Source: CAYLLN01 sp036496265 (GTDB lineage Bacteria > Planctomycetota > Planctomycetia > Pirellulales > Pirellulaceae). From it: DNA of 17,346 nt. Each line of letters begins with the position of its first letter. Within the stretch, counting starts at the first letter, position 1. The stretch lies in contig DASXLL010000005.1 in NCBI GenBank assembly GCA_036496265.1, positions 1-17,346 on the forward strand. Reading direction: 5' to 3'. This document shows, one piece after another, positions 1 to 7,430 of the stretch. The translations under genes were made by a program, and so were the position numbers. The notes below the pieces were generated by a model. That model had not been told where the DNA came from. It saw only the letters and a list, made by a program, of their open reading frames with translations, and ran no database searches.

Positions 1-80
1 CTTGAAAAAATCTCCGAAATTCTGGCCCGGTTTTTTGAGCCGTTTGCGATGTATCTATATAGGGGCCAAAGCCTCCTCTT

Positions 81-106
81 CGTGCCCAGGGTCCTCCCTG
101 GGCACG
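81..106. repeat. Perfect 11-bp hairpin
   Basis: CGTGCCCAGGG and CCCTGGGCACG form a perfect 11-bp stem around the loop TCCT. Neither strand has a T-tract after the stem, so a standard intrinsic terminator is unlikely. It may be a dispersed palindromic intergenic element or a bidirectional RNA structure. Confidence 0.75.
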
Positions 107-114
107 CCCTAACC

Positions 115-130
115 CGAGGCTCCCGCCTCG
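115..130. repeat. 6-bp GC-rich hairpin
   Basis: CGAGGC, loop TCCC, then GCCTCG, directly after the larger hairpin at 81-106. No T-tract follows. It is probably part of the same palindromic element. Confidence 0.5.
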
Positions 131-173
131 CCTCCCTTTCCACCCGCACGCCACGCCGACACCCATTAAAGTC

Positions 174-287
174 GCGCTAAACTTTAGCGCACTAGCCTTG
201 CAACCCAAAATCCGAACTCCTCCCGCTCCAACAACTTACAACCCGCGCTAAAGCTCTCGGTAATAAAAAAACTTCAAACTTTAGCGC
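174..287. repeat. Two inverted pairs of GCGCTAAA
   Basis: GCGCTAAA lies at 174-181 with its complement TTTAGCGC at 183-190, giving a 17-base palindrome with a single central base. A second pair lies at 245-252 and 280-287, with a 27-base A-rich spacer. The right arms share the 11-mer AACTTTAGCGC. Position upstream of the SecA-like operon suggests an operator or a dispersed repeat; the sequence alone does not decide between them. Confidence 0.55.
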
Positions 288-296
288 CTCCCACCC

Positions 297-316
297 TTGA
301 ACTTTGAACGTTGAAC
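297..316 (+). repeat. TTGAAC heptad repeat (three copies)
   Basis: TTGAAC occurs at 297-302, 304-309 and 311-316, an exact 7-base period. It ends 13 bases before the ATG of the SecA-like gene and takes the place of a Shine-Dalgarno sequence. It may be a dispersed heptanucleotide repeat. Confidence 0.5.
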
Positions 317-329
317 TGAAATCGACCCC

Positions 330-2258
330 ATGCTTTCCACGCTCCTTTCAACTTTCACAGCCTGGCGCAATCCATTCGCCTCCGCGCCGCCCGCCGAGCC
401 CTGGACACTCCACCATCCAGCCCTCGCCGCCTGGCACGCTCGCGGCGACGAAATCCGCAGCCTCAATGACGACCAGCTCAAATCACTCGCCACCGACCTG
501 AAGCAGAAAATCGCGGCCAAGCAAGTCGAAAAACTCGCCGCGCAGATTCAAGCTGGTGCCCTCGCCGGCGAAGCCGTCCGCCGCACTGTCGGCTACGACC
601 TGTTCGACACCCAGCGCCTCGCCGGCCTCGTCCTTGCCCAAGGCATGATCGCCCAGATGCAAACCGGCGAAGGCAAAACGCTCTCCGGCGCCGCACCGAT
701 CCTGTACGCCGCCCTTCAAGGTCGCGGCGTCCACGTGATGATGCCCAACCAATACCTGGCCGAGCGCGACGCCCAATCTCTCAAGCCCGCTTTCCAAATC
801 CTCGGAATTTCCAGCGGTTTATTGAAGGAAAAAGACGACGACGCTGCCCGCCAGCGGGCCTATCGCTCCGACATCACCTACGGTGCCGGCTACGAGTTCG
901 GCTTCGACTATCTCCGCGACCAGATTGCCCAAATCAGCGCCACCCGCGGCCTCGGTTCCGAGTTCAATCTCACCATGCGGGGCCTCAAGGCCGACAGCGC
1001 CAATCGCCAACGCGGCCTCGCCTGGGCCATCATCGACGAGGCCGACAGCATCCTGCTCGACGAAGCCACTGTGCCCATGCTCCTCAGCGGCCCGCCCAGT
1101 GGCAAAAAACAGGACGACCGCCCCTTTCGCGTCGCTCAAGAATGCGCCGAAAAGCTGCGGGCCAATATCGACTTCGAATACAACACCACCCACAGCCGGC
1201 TCAAGCTCACCGAAGTCGGCATGGCCAAAATCGCCTCCGCACTCGCTCCGCTCGGCCCCGTCGAGCTCTTCAAGCCCTGGAGCGACTACGTCGAAAAGGC
1301 CCTCCTCGCCAATTACATCTATCTCCGCGACGTGCATTACGTCGTGCAGGGCGAAAAGGTCGTCATCGTCGATGAATCGACCGGCCGTCTCTACGCCGAT
1401 CGCTCCTGGCGCGACGGCCTGCACCAGGCCGTCGAAACAAAAGAACGCCTGCCGCTCAGCGGCTCCAATGTGACCCAAGGCCAGATCTCGCGGCAGCGAT
1501 TTCTCCGGCAATATGGCGTTATTTGCGGTATGACCGGAACCATCGAAGGCAGCGAGCCGGAACTGAAAGAAGCCTACGGCCTTTCGACCGTTTGCATTCC
1601 CACCCGCCTGCCCCCCAAGCGAAAAAAGCTCCCCGATCGCTATTTCACCGATCGCGATTCCAAGTGGCGGGCCGCTGTCGAATCAATCATCGAAGTCCAC
1701 AAGACCGGACGGCCCATTCTCGTCGGCTCCCGCACGATCCAAGCCAGCGAAGCCATTGCTCAGTTCCTCACCCAGCAAGGCGTCAACTGCACCGTCCTCA
1801 ACGGCAAGCAATCGGCCGATGAAGCCGCGCTCGTCGCCACGGCTGGCCAAAACGGTGCTGTCATGGTCGCCACCAATATGGCCGGCCGCGGCACCGACAT
1901 TCGCCTGGGTCCAGGAGTGCGCGAGCTCGGCGGCCTGCACATGGTCGGTCTCGAACGCAACACGTCCGCCCGCGCCGACGGTCAGCTTGCCGGCCGCGTC
2001 GCCCGCCAAGGCGATCCCGGCTCATTCCAATTCTTCGTTTCCGCCGACGACAATCTTCTCACCAAGTTCGCCCCACGCGCCGCCCGGGAAATGGCTCGTA
2101 TGCCCCATCATCAAGGCGAGCTCTCCGGCGACCTCACTCGCTATGTTGCCCGGGCACAACAAGCGGCCGAAGCGGAAGGCCGGAATCAGCGTCAGCGCGT
2201 TCGCGTACAGGACGAATCGGTCGGCGAAACAACCGGCCGCCTGTACGGGGTGAAATAA
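330..2258 (+). CDS. Short SecA-like ATPase (NBD1-PPXD-NBD2)
   Basis: SecA-family DEAD-type motor, 642 residues, predicted cytosolic or membrane-peripheral. Walker A QTGEGKT is at 111-117, the SecA hallmark YGAGYEFGFDYLRD at about 184-197, and the DEAD-equivalent IIDEADS at 234-240. A peptide-crosslinking-like segment spans about 250-345, followed by VDESTGRLYADRSWRDGLHQ (347-366), GMTGT (400-404), NMAGRGTDI (516-524) and the motif VI variant QLAGRVARQGD (552-562; housekeeping SecA usually has QLRGRxGRQGD). The protein ends shortly after what looks like the first part of the helical scaffold helix. The rest of the scaffold domain, the helical wing, the two-helix finger and the zinc-binding tail are absent; housekeeping SecA is about 800-900 residues or longer. 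ATG 330 is the first start after the in-frame stop at 312-314; no clear Shine-Dalgarno precedes it. Genes for HlyD adaptors and an M50 protein follow on the same strand, so a dedicated export role is inferred rather than general secretion. Confidence 0.93.
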   Translation: MLSTLLSTFTAWRNPFASAPPAEPWTLHHPALAAWHARGDEIRSLNDDQLKSLATDLKQKIAAKQVEKLAAQIQAGALAGEAVRRTVGYDLFDTQRLAGLVLAQGMIAQMQTGEGKTLSGAAPILYAALQGRGVHVMMPNQYLAERDAQSLKPAFQILGISSGLLKEKDDDAARQRAYRSDITYGAGYEFGFDYLRDQIAQISATRGLGSEFNLTMRGLKADSANRQRGLAWAIIDEADSILLDEATVPMLLSGPPSGKKQDDRPFRVAQECAEKLRANIDFEYNTTHSRLKLTEVGMAKIASALAPLGPVELFKPWSDYVEKALLANYIYLRDVHYVVQGEKVVIVDESTGRLYADRSWRDGLHQAVETKERLPLSGSNVTQGQISRQRFLRQYGVICGMTGTIEGSEPELKEAYGLSTVCIPTRLPPKRKKLPDRYFTDRDSKWRAAVESIIEVHKTGRPILVGSRTIQASEAIAQFLTQQGVNCTVLNGKQSADEAALVATAGQNGAVMVATNMAGRGTDIRLGPGVRELGGLHMVGLERNTSARADGQLAGRVARQGDPGSFQFFVSADDNLLTKFAPRAAREMARMPHHQGELSGDLTRYVARAQQAAEAEGRNQRQRVRVQDESVGETTGRLYGVK

Positions 2259-2444
2259 TCTTGCCGGCACGACCCGTCCAGTCGTTACAGCCGGCATCTT
2301 CACTCATCGCCAATACCACTCTTTTGGGCCGGAAACGGACATTTTTGCGATAAGAGCTTATTTGCCAACGTTTTGAGCAACCTACATTTGCTCAACCTCG
2401 GAGCGTCGGATTTCCGCCACTCCCCGACAACTTGGCCTCCCTCA
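2259..2444 (+). promoter_or_regulatory. Leader of the HlyD/M50 genes with inverted repeat
   Basis: This 186-base gap separates the SecA-like gene from the first HlyD gene. TTGAGCAA (2373-2380) and TTGCTCAA (2388-2395) form a perfect 8-bp inverted repeat with a 7-base spacer, about 50 bases before the ATG. ATAAG-AG-CTTAT lies at 2350-2361. No T-tract terminator is visible. The gap leaves room for a separate promoter, so the four genes may not form one transcript. Confidence 0.4.
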
Positions 2445-3317
2445 ATGCAGCTCAAAGTCGCTGTCTCCGTGTTCCTCTTCGTCGCAGTCACCTGCTGCGC
2501 GCAGGGTGACGACGCAATCGACGGCTTCACCGAGCCCTTCCGCAAGATCGAGCTCGCCCCTGCCGAGCCCGGCGTCCTCGCCTCGCTCATGGCGAAAGAA
2601 GGCGACACGGTTGAAGCCGGGCAACTCCTCGCCTCGCTCGACAACGACGTGTTGCAAATCAGCCTCAAGATCTCCAAGCAAGTCCTCGAGTCCCACGGCA
2701 AGCTCGCCGCCGCCAAGGCCGAGCGCGACGTCCGGTCCGTTCGCCTGGGCCGGTTACAGGAATTGCAACCCAAGGGCTTCGCTCATCGCGAAGAAGTCGA
2801 TCGCGCCGCCGCCGACCTCGCCGTCGCGGAGGCCAACGTGCTTTCCCTAACGGAACAGCACGGCCTGGACATGTTGGAATACGAAAAGGCCCAAGCGCTA
2901 CTCGAACGCCGCCAGATTCGCAGCCCAATCGCAGGCGTGATCACCAAATCCCATCACGACGAAGGCGAATACATCGCCGGCAATAACCCTGTCGTTTTCA
3001 CCGTCGTTCAACTCCATCCGCTGCGGGCCGTGTTTGCGATTCCCGCGGCAGACGCTCGAAGCCTGAAAATCGATCAGACCGTTACGCTCCGTTTTCCCGA
3101 CAGTGGTCAGGAATGCGCCGGCCGCATTGAACTTGTCTCGCCCGTGATCGATGCCGAAAGCGGCCTCGTCCGGGTCAAAGTCATTATTCCCAACGAAGAC
3201 GGCAAAAAGCCTTGCGGTGCCCGCTGCCTGTTTATCACAGCGCCTACCTACAGCCTGACGAGCACGACGAGCACGACGCTCGCTGATTCAGTCGATTCCG
3301 GCAGCGAGGGAGAGTAA
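2445..3317 (+). CDS. HlyD-family periplasmic adaptor protein
   Basis: About 290 residues. Membrane fusion/adaptor proteins of this family bridge an inner-membrane transporter to an outer-membrane channel. The start was taken at ATG 2445 because it begins a signal peptide (MQLKVAVSVFLFVAVTCCAQ, then acidic residues); an in-frame TTG at 2373 would add 24 unconvincing residues. The Cys pair at the end of the hydrophobic stretch leaves lipid modification possible, though the lipobox is poor. A biotinyl-lipoyl-like half (about 27-65, GVLASLMAKEGDTVEAGQLL) is followed by a helical hairpin (about 66-150), the second half (IRSPIAGVI) and a beta-barrel region to about 270. The C-terminal tail is Thr/Ser-rich (TSTTSTT), encoded by an imperfect 9-base tandem repeat near 3257-3282. 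The stop overlaps the next start by one base (TAATG), suggesting translational coupling. Confidence 0.88.
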   Translation: MQLKVAVSVFLFVAVTCCAQGDDAIDGFTEPFRKIELAPAEPGVLASLMAKEGDTVEAGQLLASLDNDVLQISLKISKQVLESHGKLAAAKAERDVRSVRLGRLQELQPKGFAHREEVDRAAADLAVAEANVLSLTEQHGLDMLEYEKAQALLERRQIRSPIAGVITKSHHDEGEYIAGNNPVVFTVVQLHPLRAVFAIPAADARSLKIDQTVTLRFPDSGQECAGRIELVSPVIDAESGLVRVKVIIPNEDGKKPCGARCLFITAPTYSLTSTTSTTLADSVDSGSEGE

Positions 3318-5176
3318 TGACAACCACTTCCGAATCGCCGCGGCATGCCGTGCCCGACTCGACCATCGTCGGCCGTCACGGTGAATCCGTGAATTGGGCC
3401 CTCCTCGACAATATCCTTGCTGCCGCCAGTCACCAAGATCAAGCGGCGCCGGTTCGTCGCATCGCCGCGCTGGAGTTGATCGGCCGCGTCCTCGCCGCCG
3501 ATTATGTCGCCTGGCTCGATCGCGACGAAAGCAGCCATTGGCACTGCACCCAAGAAGGCGTCGCCGAAGCAGCCAACGCCGCCGATCTGCGTGCCGCCGT
3601 TCTGACCGCAGCCGCGCAAATCACGGACAACGCCCGCTCCGGCTGCGAAGAGCTCAGTCCCACCCGTCATGTCGTCATCAATCATCTGGTGCTGCCCGGC
3701 GGCGCCGAATCGCTGCTCGCGGTAATCTGCGATAACTCGCTTGAGCCGGCACTCGTTTGTGCCGTCCTGCGCCTGATAGGCCTTGATTTGCTCGCGGCCG
3801 CCGATGTGCCGACGCAGGGCAACGAAAACGCCGACAGTTGGATGAGCGCTGCCGTTCTCGGCCTGTCCGTCCGTCTTGCCGCGTCGCCCGACACCGCCTC
3901 TGGCGCGAAGCTCCTGGCCGATCTCGTCTGCCAGCACCTCCGGGCCGAGCGCGTCGCCATCGCCCGCGTCGAATCGCACAACATGAAGGCCAAGTTGACG
4001 GCCCTCTCCGACGTCGAACGCGCCGACCGCAACACCGAGGCCGCTCGCCTGCTGGAAGATTGCCTCAACGAGTCGATTTCTCTGCCCCGGCTGGTTTCCT
4101 GGAGCAATTCAACCGACGAACAGCCGCCGGACTGTCTTCCTTCGTGGGGCCGCCTGGCCGAACTCTGGAAAGTCAGCGACCTGACCGCGCTACAACTCCA
4201 CGACCGCGACAATCACATCGTCGGCACTTGCCTGATCGCCAACAAACGCCCACTCAACCCGGACGATTCGTGCTTTCTATCGCTCGTCGGCCAGGTCGCC
4301 GGCCCGCTGCTGAAAGTGCTCGAGCGCGGAACCGCCAAGCAATGGATCAGCGCTTGCCGCAATCGACTGCCCGCCTGGGCCACGCGCTGGTGGTCGCTCG
4401 CCGCGGCTGCAATCGTCTGCACGCCGCTGATTTCCCCGTGGCCTTGCAAAACGTCCTGCCCGGTTTTACTGGAGCCACAGGTCCATCGCCTGATTGCCGC
4501 CCCGTTTGAGGGCATCTTTGAGCAAAACCTTGTCCTACCCGGCGATCACGTAAACGCCGGGCAGTTGCTCGGCCGCATGGACGGCCGCGAAGTCCGCACG
4601 CGCCTCGCCGCGATCGAGGCCGACCTCGCCCGCGCATCAAAATCGCGTGACGCCGATTTGGCCGCCGGAAAAATTGCCGAAGCCCAAATCAATAAGCTGC
4701 AATACGAACGTTTGGCCCACGAGAAAAAAGTTCTCACACGCCGCCTCAAGCAGGTCGAAATCACCAGCCCGATCTCCGGCATCCTCGTCAGCGGCGACCT
4801 CAAGCGCCACGAAGGGGCCACGGTCAAAGTCGGCCAAAGCATGTACGAAGTTGCCCCACTCGAAAAGCTGATCGCCGAAATCGCTGTTCCCGAAGAGGAC
4901 CTGGAGCTCGTTGTCACTGGCGCGCCGGTCACGCTTCGCCTTGACGCTTTCCCCGGCCACTCCTGGGACGGCCACGTCGAACGCATCGCTCCCCGAGCCG
5001 AGCCGCGCGACAACCGCCAGGTCTTCATCGCCGAAACGATGCTTACTAGCGACGAACATCACGAATTACGCCCTGGCATGAAGGGCACCGCCAAAATTAC
5101 TGGGCCCAACATGCCCGGCTTCTGGTTGCTCGCCCGTAAACCGTTCAACACAGTTCGTCGTTTCCTGGGTTGGTAA
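3317..5176 (+). CDS. GAF-like / TM / HlyD adaptor fusion protein
   Basis: 619 residues. Roughly 1-340 is soluble and alpha/beta; the part from about 185 to 338 resembles a GAF domain (for example AERVAIARVESH, VGTCLIANKRPLNPDDSCFL, SLVGQVAGPLLKVLE). One hydrophobic segment, about 359-375 after an Arg/Trp-rich flank, should span the inner membrane and leave the GAF part in the cytosol. After it comes an HlyD-like periplasmic region: a lipoyl-like segment (GIFEQNLVLPGDHVNAGQLLG), a charged helical hairpin (about 425-475), ITSPISGILVSG and a beta-barrel. The start ATG 3317 overlaps the previous stop and has a good Shine-Dalgarno (GAGGG at about 3306). I infer that the cytosolic domain senses a ligand or partner and passes the signal to the adaptor. 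The HlyD part is firm; the GAF call is moderate. Confidence 0.85.
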   Translation: MTTTSESPRHAVPDSTIVGRHGESVNWALLDNILAAASHQDQAAPVRRIAALELIGRVLAADYVAWLDRDESSHWHCTQEGVAEAANAADLRAAVLTAAAQITDNARSGCEELSPTRHVVINHLVLPGGAESLLAVICDNSLEPALVCAVLRLIGLDLLAAADVPTQGNENADSWMSAAVLGLSVRLAASPDTASGAKLLADLVCQHLRAERVAIARVESHNMKAKLTALSDVERADRNTEAARLLEDCLNESISLPRLVSWSNSTDEQPPDCLPSWGRLAELWKVSDLTALQLHDRDNHIVGTCLIANKRPLNPDDSCFLSLVGQVAGPLLKVLERGTAKQWISACRNRLPAWATRWWSLAAAAIVCTPLISPWPCKTSCPVLLEPQVHRLIAAPFEGIFEQNLVLPGDHVNAGQLLGRMDGREVRTRLAAIEADLARASKSRDADLAAGKIAEAQINKLQYERLAHEKKVLTRRLKQVEITSPISGILVSGDLKRHEGATVKVGQSMYEVAPLEKLIAEIAVPEEDLELVVTGAPVTLRLDAFPGHSWDGHVERIAPRAEPRDNRQVFIAETMLTSDEHHELRPGMKGTAKITGPNMPGFWLLARKPFNTVRRFLGW

Positions 5177-5201
5177 GTTCTGGAGCGGATAACCGGATAA
5201 A

Positions 5202-7376
5202 ATGGCCGACCTCGACCATCAAATTCTCGATCCCGCCCAATCGCGGCTGCGTCTGCGGACTGACCTCATCGTCCTGCCGCACGACGCCGAGTCGTTCGTC
5301 ATCGAAGATCCGCTCAGCGGCAAATTTTTCCTCATCGGCTGCAAGGAATGGTCGTTCGTCTCGCAGCTCGATGGCGCACGAACCATCGCCGTCGCCGTCG
5401 GCCGTTCCGCAAGTCACATGGGCACCGAGGCCCTTAGCGAACAGGAAGCCATTTCTGTCGCTCGCTGGCTCGTTGAACAAGGTCTCGCCCGTCCCGTCGA
5501 TGTGCTGACGTCTGCGGCAACCGAACGCAAAAAGTACGGTCCAAAGAAAAAGCCGCTGCCGTTCAATCCTCTTGCTTGGAAACTCCCGCTCGGCAGCCCT
5601 GATCGACTGCTAGTGGCAGGCACGCCAGCTACCAACTGGCTCTGGTCCGGCTGGTTTTTCCTGGTTTGGCTATTACTTGGCACGTTCGCGGTCGCCAAAA
5701 TCGCCGCCCACGCCAGCGACCTCCGCAGCTTGCCGATGGAAGTGCTCGACCAGCAAAACTGGCTGCGTCTGGCGATTGTGTATTGCGTGCTAAAGCTGTT
5801 TCACGAGCTGGCTCACGGCCTCGCTTGCCGCCATTTCGGCGTTCCCGTGCGTCAGGCCGGCATTATGTTCCTGATGTTTGCGCCGATGCCCTTCGTCGAT
5901 GTCTCCCGCGCCTGGCGATTGCCCTCGCGCTGGCAGCGGATCGTCATTTCCGCCGCCGGAATGTACGTCGAGCTGTTTCTCGCATTCGCGGCGATCTGTT
6001 TATGGACACCCGCCTCGCTAAACACGCTCGATCGCATCTGCGTGGAATTCGCTCTTCTCGCCAGCATCCACACGCTGGCGTTCAACGCCAATCCGCTCAT
6101 GCGTTTCGACGGCTACTACATCCTCGCCGACGCCCTGGGCGTCCCTAATCTCTATAACGAGAGCCAGCAGCGCGTTTCGGCTCTAGCTCGCTACTGGTTC
6201 GCCGGCGTCGATGTGGTAACCCCCCCCACGCCGCTGTCGCACCGAGTTACCACGAGCCTCTACGGCGGATTATCGTTCGCTTGGCGCTGCGTTAGCTTTT
6301 TCGGCATGGCTGCCGCCTTGCTGGCTCGCTGGGGCTGGTGGGGCATACCGGCCGTCGCCTTGCTGTGGGCGCTCTGGTTCGGCGTCCCCTTCTTGAAAAA
6401 GCGGCCCAAACGCAACGACGGACCAGCTTCTTCCGCGGCCCGCACCCGCCAAATCGTTTCCTGGTCCACGTCACTGAGTGCTGCCGCTCTGCTCCTCGCT
6501 TGGCTGATTTCGCCGGCTCACCTGACCGCCCCCGCCATCGTTGAATATGCCCCGCTGACGATTCTTCGTGCGAAAGCCGCCGGTTTTGTCACGGCTGTTC
6601 ACGTCGAGGATGGTCAAACTGTCGCCGCCGGCCAACTCCTGCTCGAACTGACCAACGAGGAGCTGCTTTCCGAGCTAAAAACGATGGAAGTCGGCGCTCA
6701 GCAGGCTCGCCTCAAGAGTCGCCTGCATTACTTGCAAGGTGAGCTATCGAAGCAACAAGCCGAATTGGCATCAGCCGATTCGTTTGAGCGCCGCGCGAGC
6801 GAAGTCCGCGATCAACTTAACGGCCTGCAACTTCGTGCTCCCTTTGCCGCCAAAGTTGTCAGCCGTGGACTTTCCTCGCTAGAAAACACCTACGTCGAGC
6901 AAGGCGGAGCACTCGTCTCGCTCGGCACGAGCGACGAAAAAGAGCTCCTCGTCAGCGTCGCCGCCAAGGATCAAGACGAATTCCGTTCCCAGGTCGATGA
7001 GCCGGTGAACGTCTATCGCCAATTCTCCGGCTCACCCACCGCCGTCGGCTCGCTCGCTCAAGTTCAGCCGCGGCTGAGCCAACATCTGCCGCATCCGGCC
7101 CTCGGCGCCGACCAAGGCGGCCAGGTTGTGGTGCAGCATGCCACTGAGCCGCATGACGAGTCGAGCGACAGCCCTTACATCTCGCTGCAACCTCGTTCCA
7201 TCGCAAAGGTCGCGCTCGACAGCCAAACCGCCAGCCGCCTGGCTGCCGGCGAACGCGTCACCGTCGGCCTCCGCCACAGCTCCCAAACCTGGGGCCGCCG
7301 CATCCTCAATCAGTGGAACGACTACCTCCAGCAACTCGCCACGCAAACCGCGCTGGCCGAAGCCGCCGCCAAGTAG
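5202..7376 (+). CDS. PqqD-like / M50 metalloprotease / HlyD fusion protein
   Basis: 724 residues, polytopic inner-membrane protein. Residues about 5-100 resemble a PqqD-type winged-helix domain (LSGKFFLIGCKEWSFVSQLD, then LSEQEAISVARWLVEQGLA); such domains in other systems bind leader peptides. The site-2-protease core follows: HELAH at 201-205 in a hydrophobic helix, and NANPLMRFDGYY at 295-306, the second motif that supplies the Asp zinc ligand. Both are intact, so it may be catalytically active. Several membrane segments lie between about 145 and 440. The C-terminal part, about 450-700, carries an HlyD-like module (GFVTAVHVEDGQTVAAGQLL, a helical hairpin, LRAPFAAKVVSRGL). The start is 25 bases after the previous stop. 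A run of eight C (6220-6227) lies in the coding region with the frame intact. Role in processing or exporting a substrate with the neighbouring adaptors is inferred. Confidence 0.88.
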   Translation: MADLDHQILDPAQSRLRLRTDLIVLPHDAESFVIEDPLSGKFFLIGCKEWSFVSQLDGARTIAVAVGRSASHMGTEALSEQEAISVARWLVEQGLARPVDVLTSAATERKKYGPKKKPLPFNPLAWKLPLGSPDRLLVAGTPATNWLWSGWFFLVWLLLGTFAVAKIAAHASDLRSLPMEVLDQQNWLRLAIVYCVLKLFHELAHGLACRHFGVPVRQAGIMFLMFAPMPFVDVSRAWRLPSRWQRIVISAAGMYVELFLAFAAICLWTPASLNTLDRICVEFALLASIHTLAFNANPLMRFDGYYILADALGVPNLYNESQQRVSALARYWFAGVDVVTPPTPLSHRVTTSLYGGLSFAWRCVSFFGMAAALLARWGWWGIPAVALLWALWFGVPFLKKRPKRNDGPASSAARTRQIVSWSTSLSAAALLLAWLISPAHLTAPAIVEYAPLTILRAKAAGFVTAVHVEDGQTVAAGQLLLELTNEELLSELKTMEVGAQQARLKSRLHYLQGELSKQQAELASADSFERRASEVRDQLNGLQLRAPFAAKVVSRGLSSLENTYVEQGGALVSLGTSDEKELLVSVAAKDQDEFRSQVDEPVNVYRQFSGSPTAVGSLAQVQPRLSQHLPHPALGADQGGQVVVQHATEPHDESSDSPYISLQPRSIAKVALDSQTASRLAAGERVTVGLRHSSQTWGRRILNQWNDYLQQLATQTALAEAAAK

Positions 7377-7430
7377 CGACATTCGACGGCCTGAACGGCA
7401 ACTCCCCTTTAAGTAACAGCAACGGTGCGC

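Larger units (their letters stand above)
1..329. other. Non-coding leader region with hairpins and short repeats
   Basis: No convincing gene is present. One plus-strand frame is open from base 1 to the stop at 178-180, but its translation after about codon 20 is Arg/Pro/Ser-rich and is explained by the palindromes beneath it, so at most a short gene tail could be here. The stretch holds an A/T-rich block (1-60, including TATCTATATAGGGG), two perfect hairpins (81-106 and 115-130), two inverted pairs of GCGCTAAA/TTTAGCGC (174-190 and 245-287) and three TTGAAC heptads (297-316). The promoter of the downstream SecA-like gene should lie here, but I cannot assign -35/-10 boxes with confidence. Confidence 0.6.

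Noticed and set aside
81..106. Intrinsic terminator
   Set aside because: The stem is strong, but neither strand has a T-tract after it.
1..180. Tail of an upstream gene on the plus strand
   Set aside because: The frame is open to 180, but the translation beyond about codon 20 is composed of palindrome-derived Arg/Pro/Ser sequence with no family resemblance; it cannot be called from this window.
819..1511. 230-codon minus-strand frame opposite the SecA-like gene
   Set aside because: Antisense shadow of a gene with clear SecA motifs.
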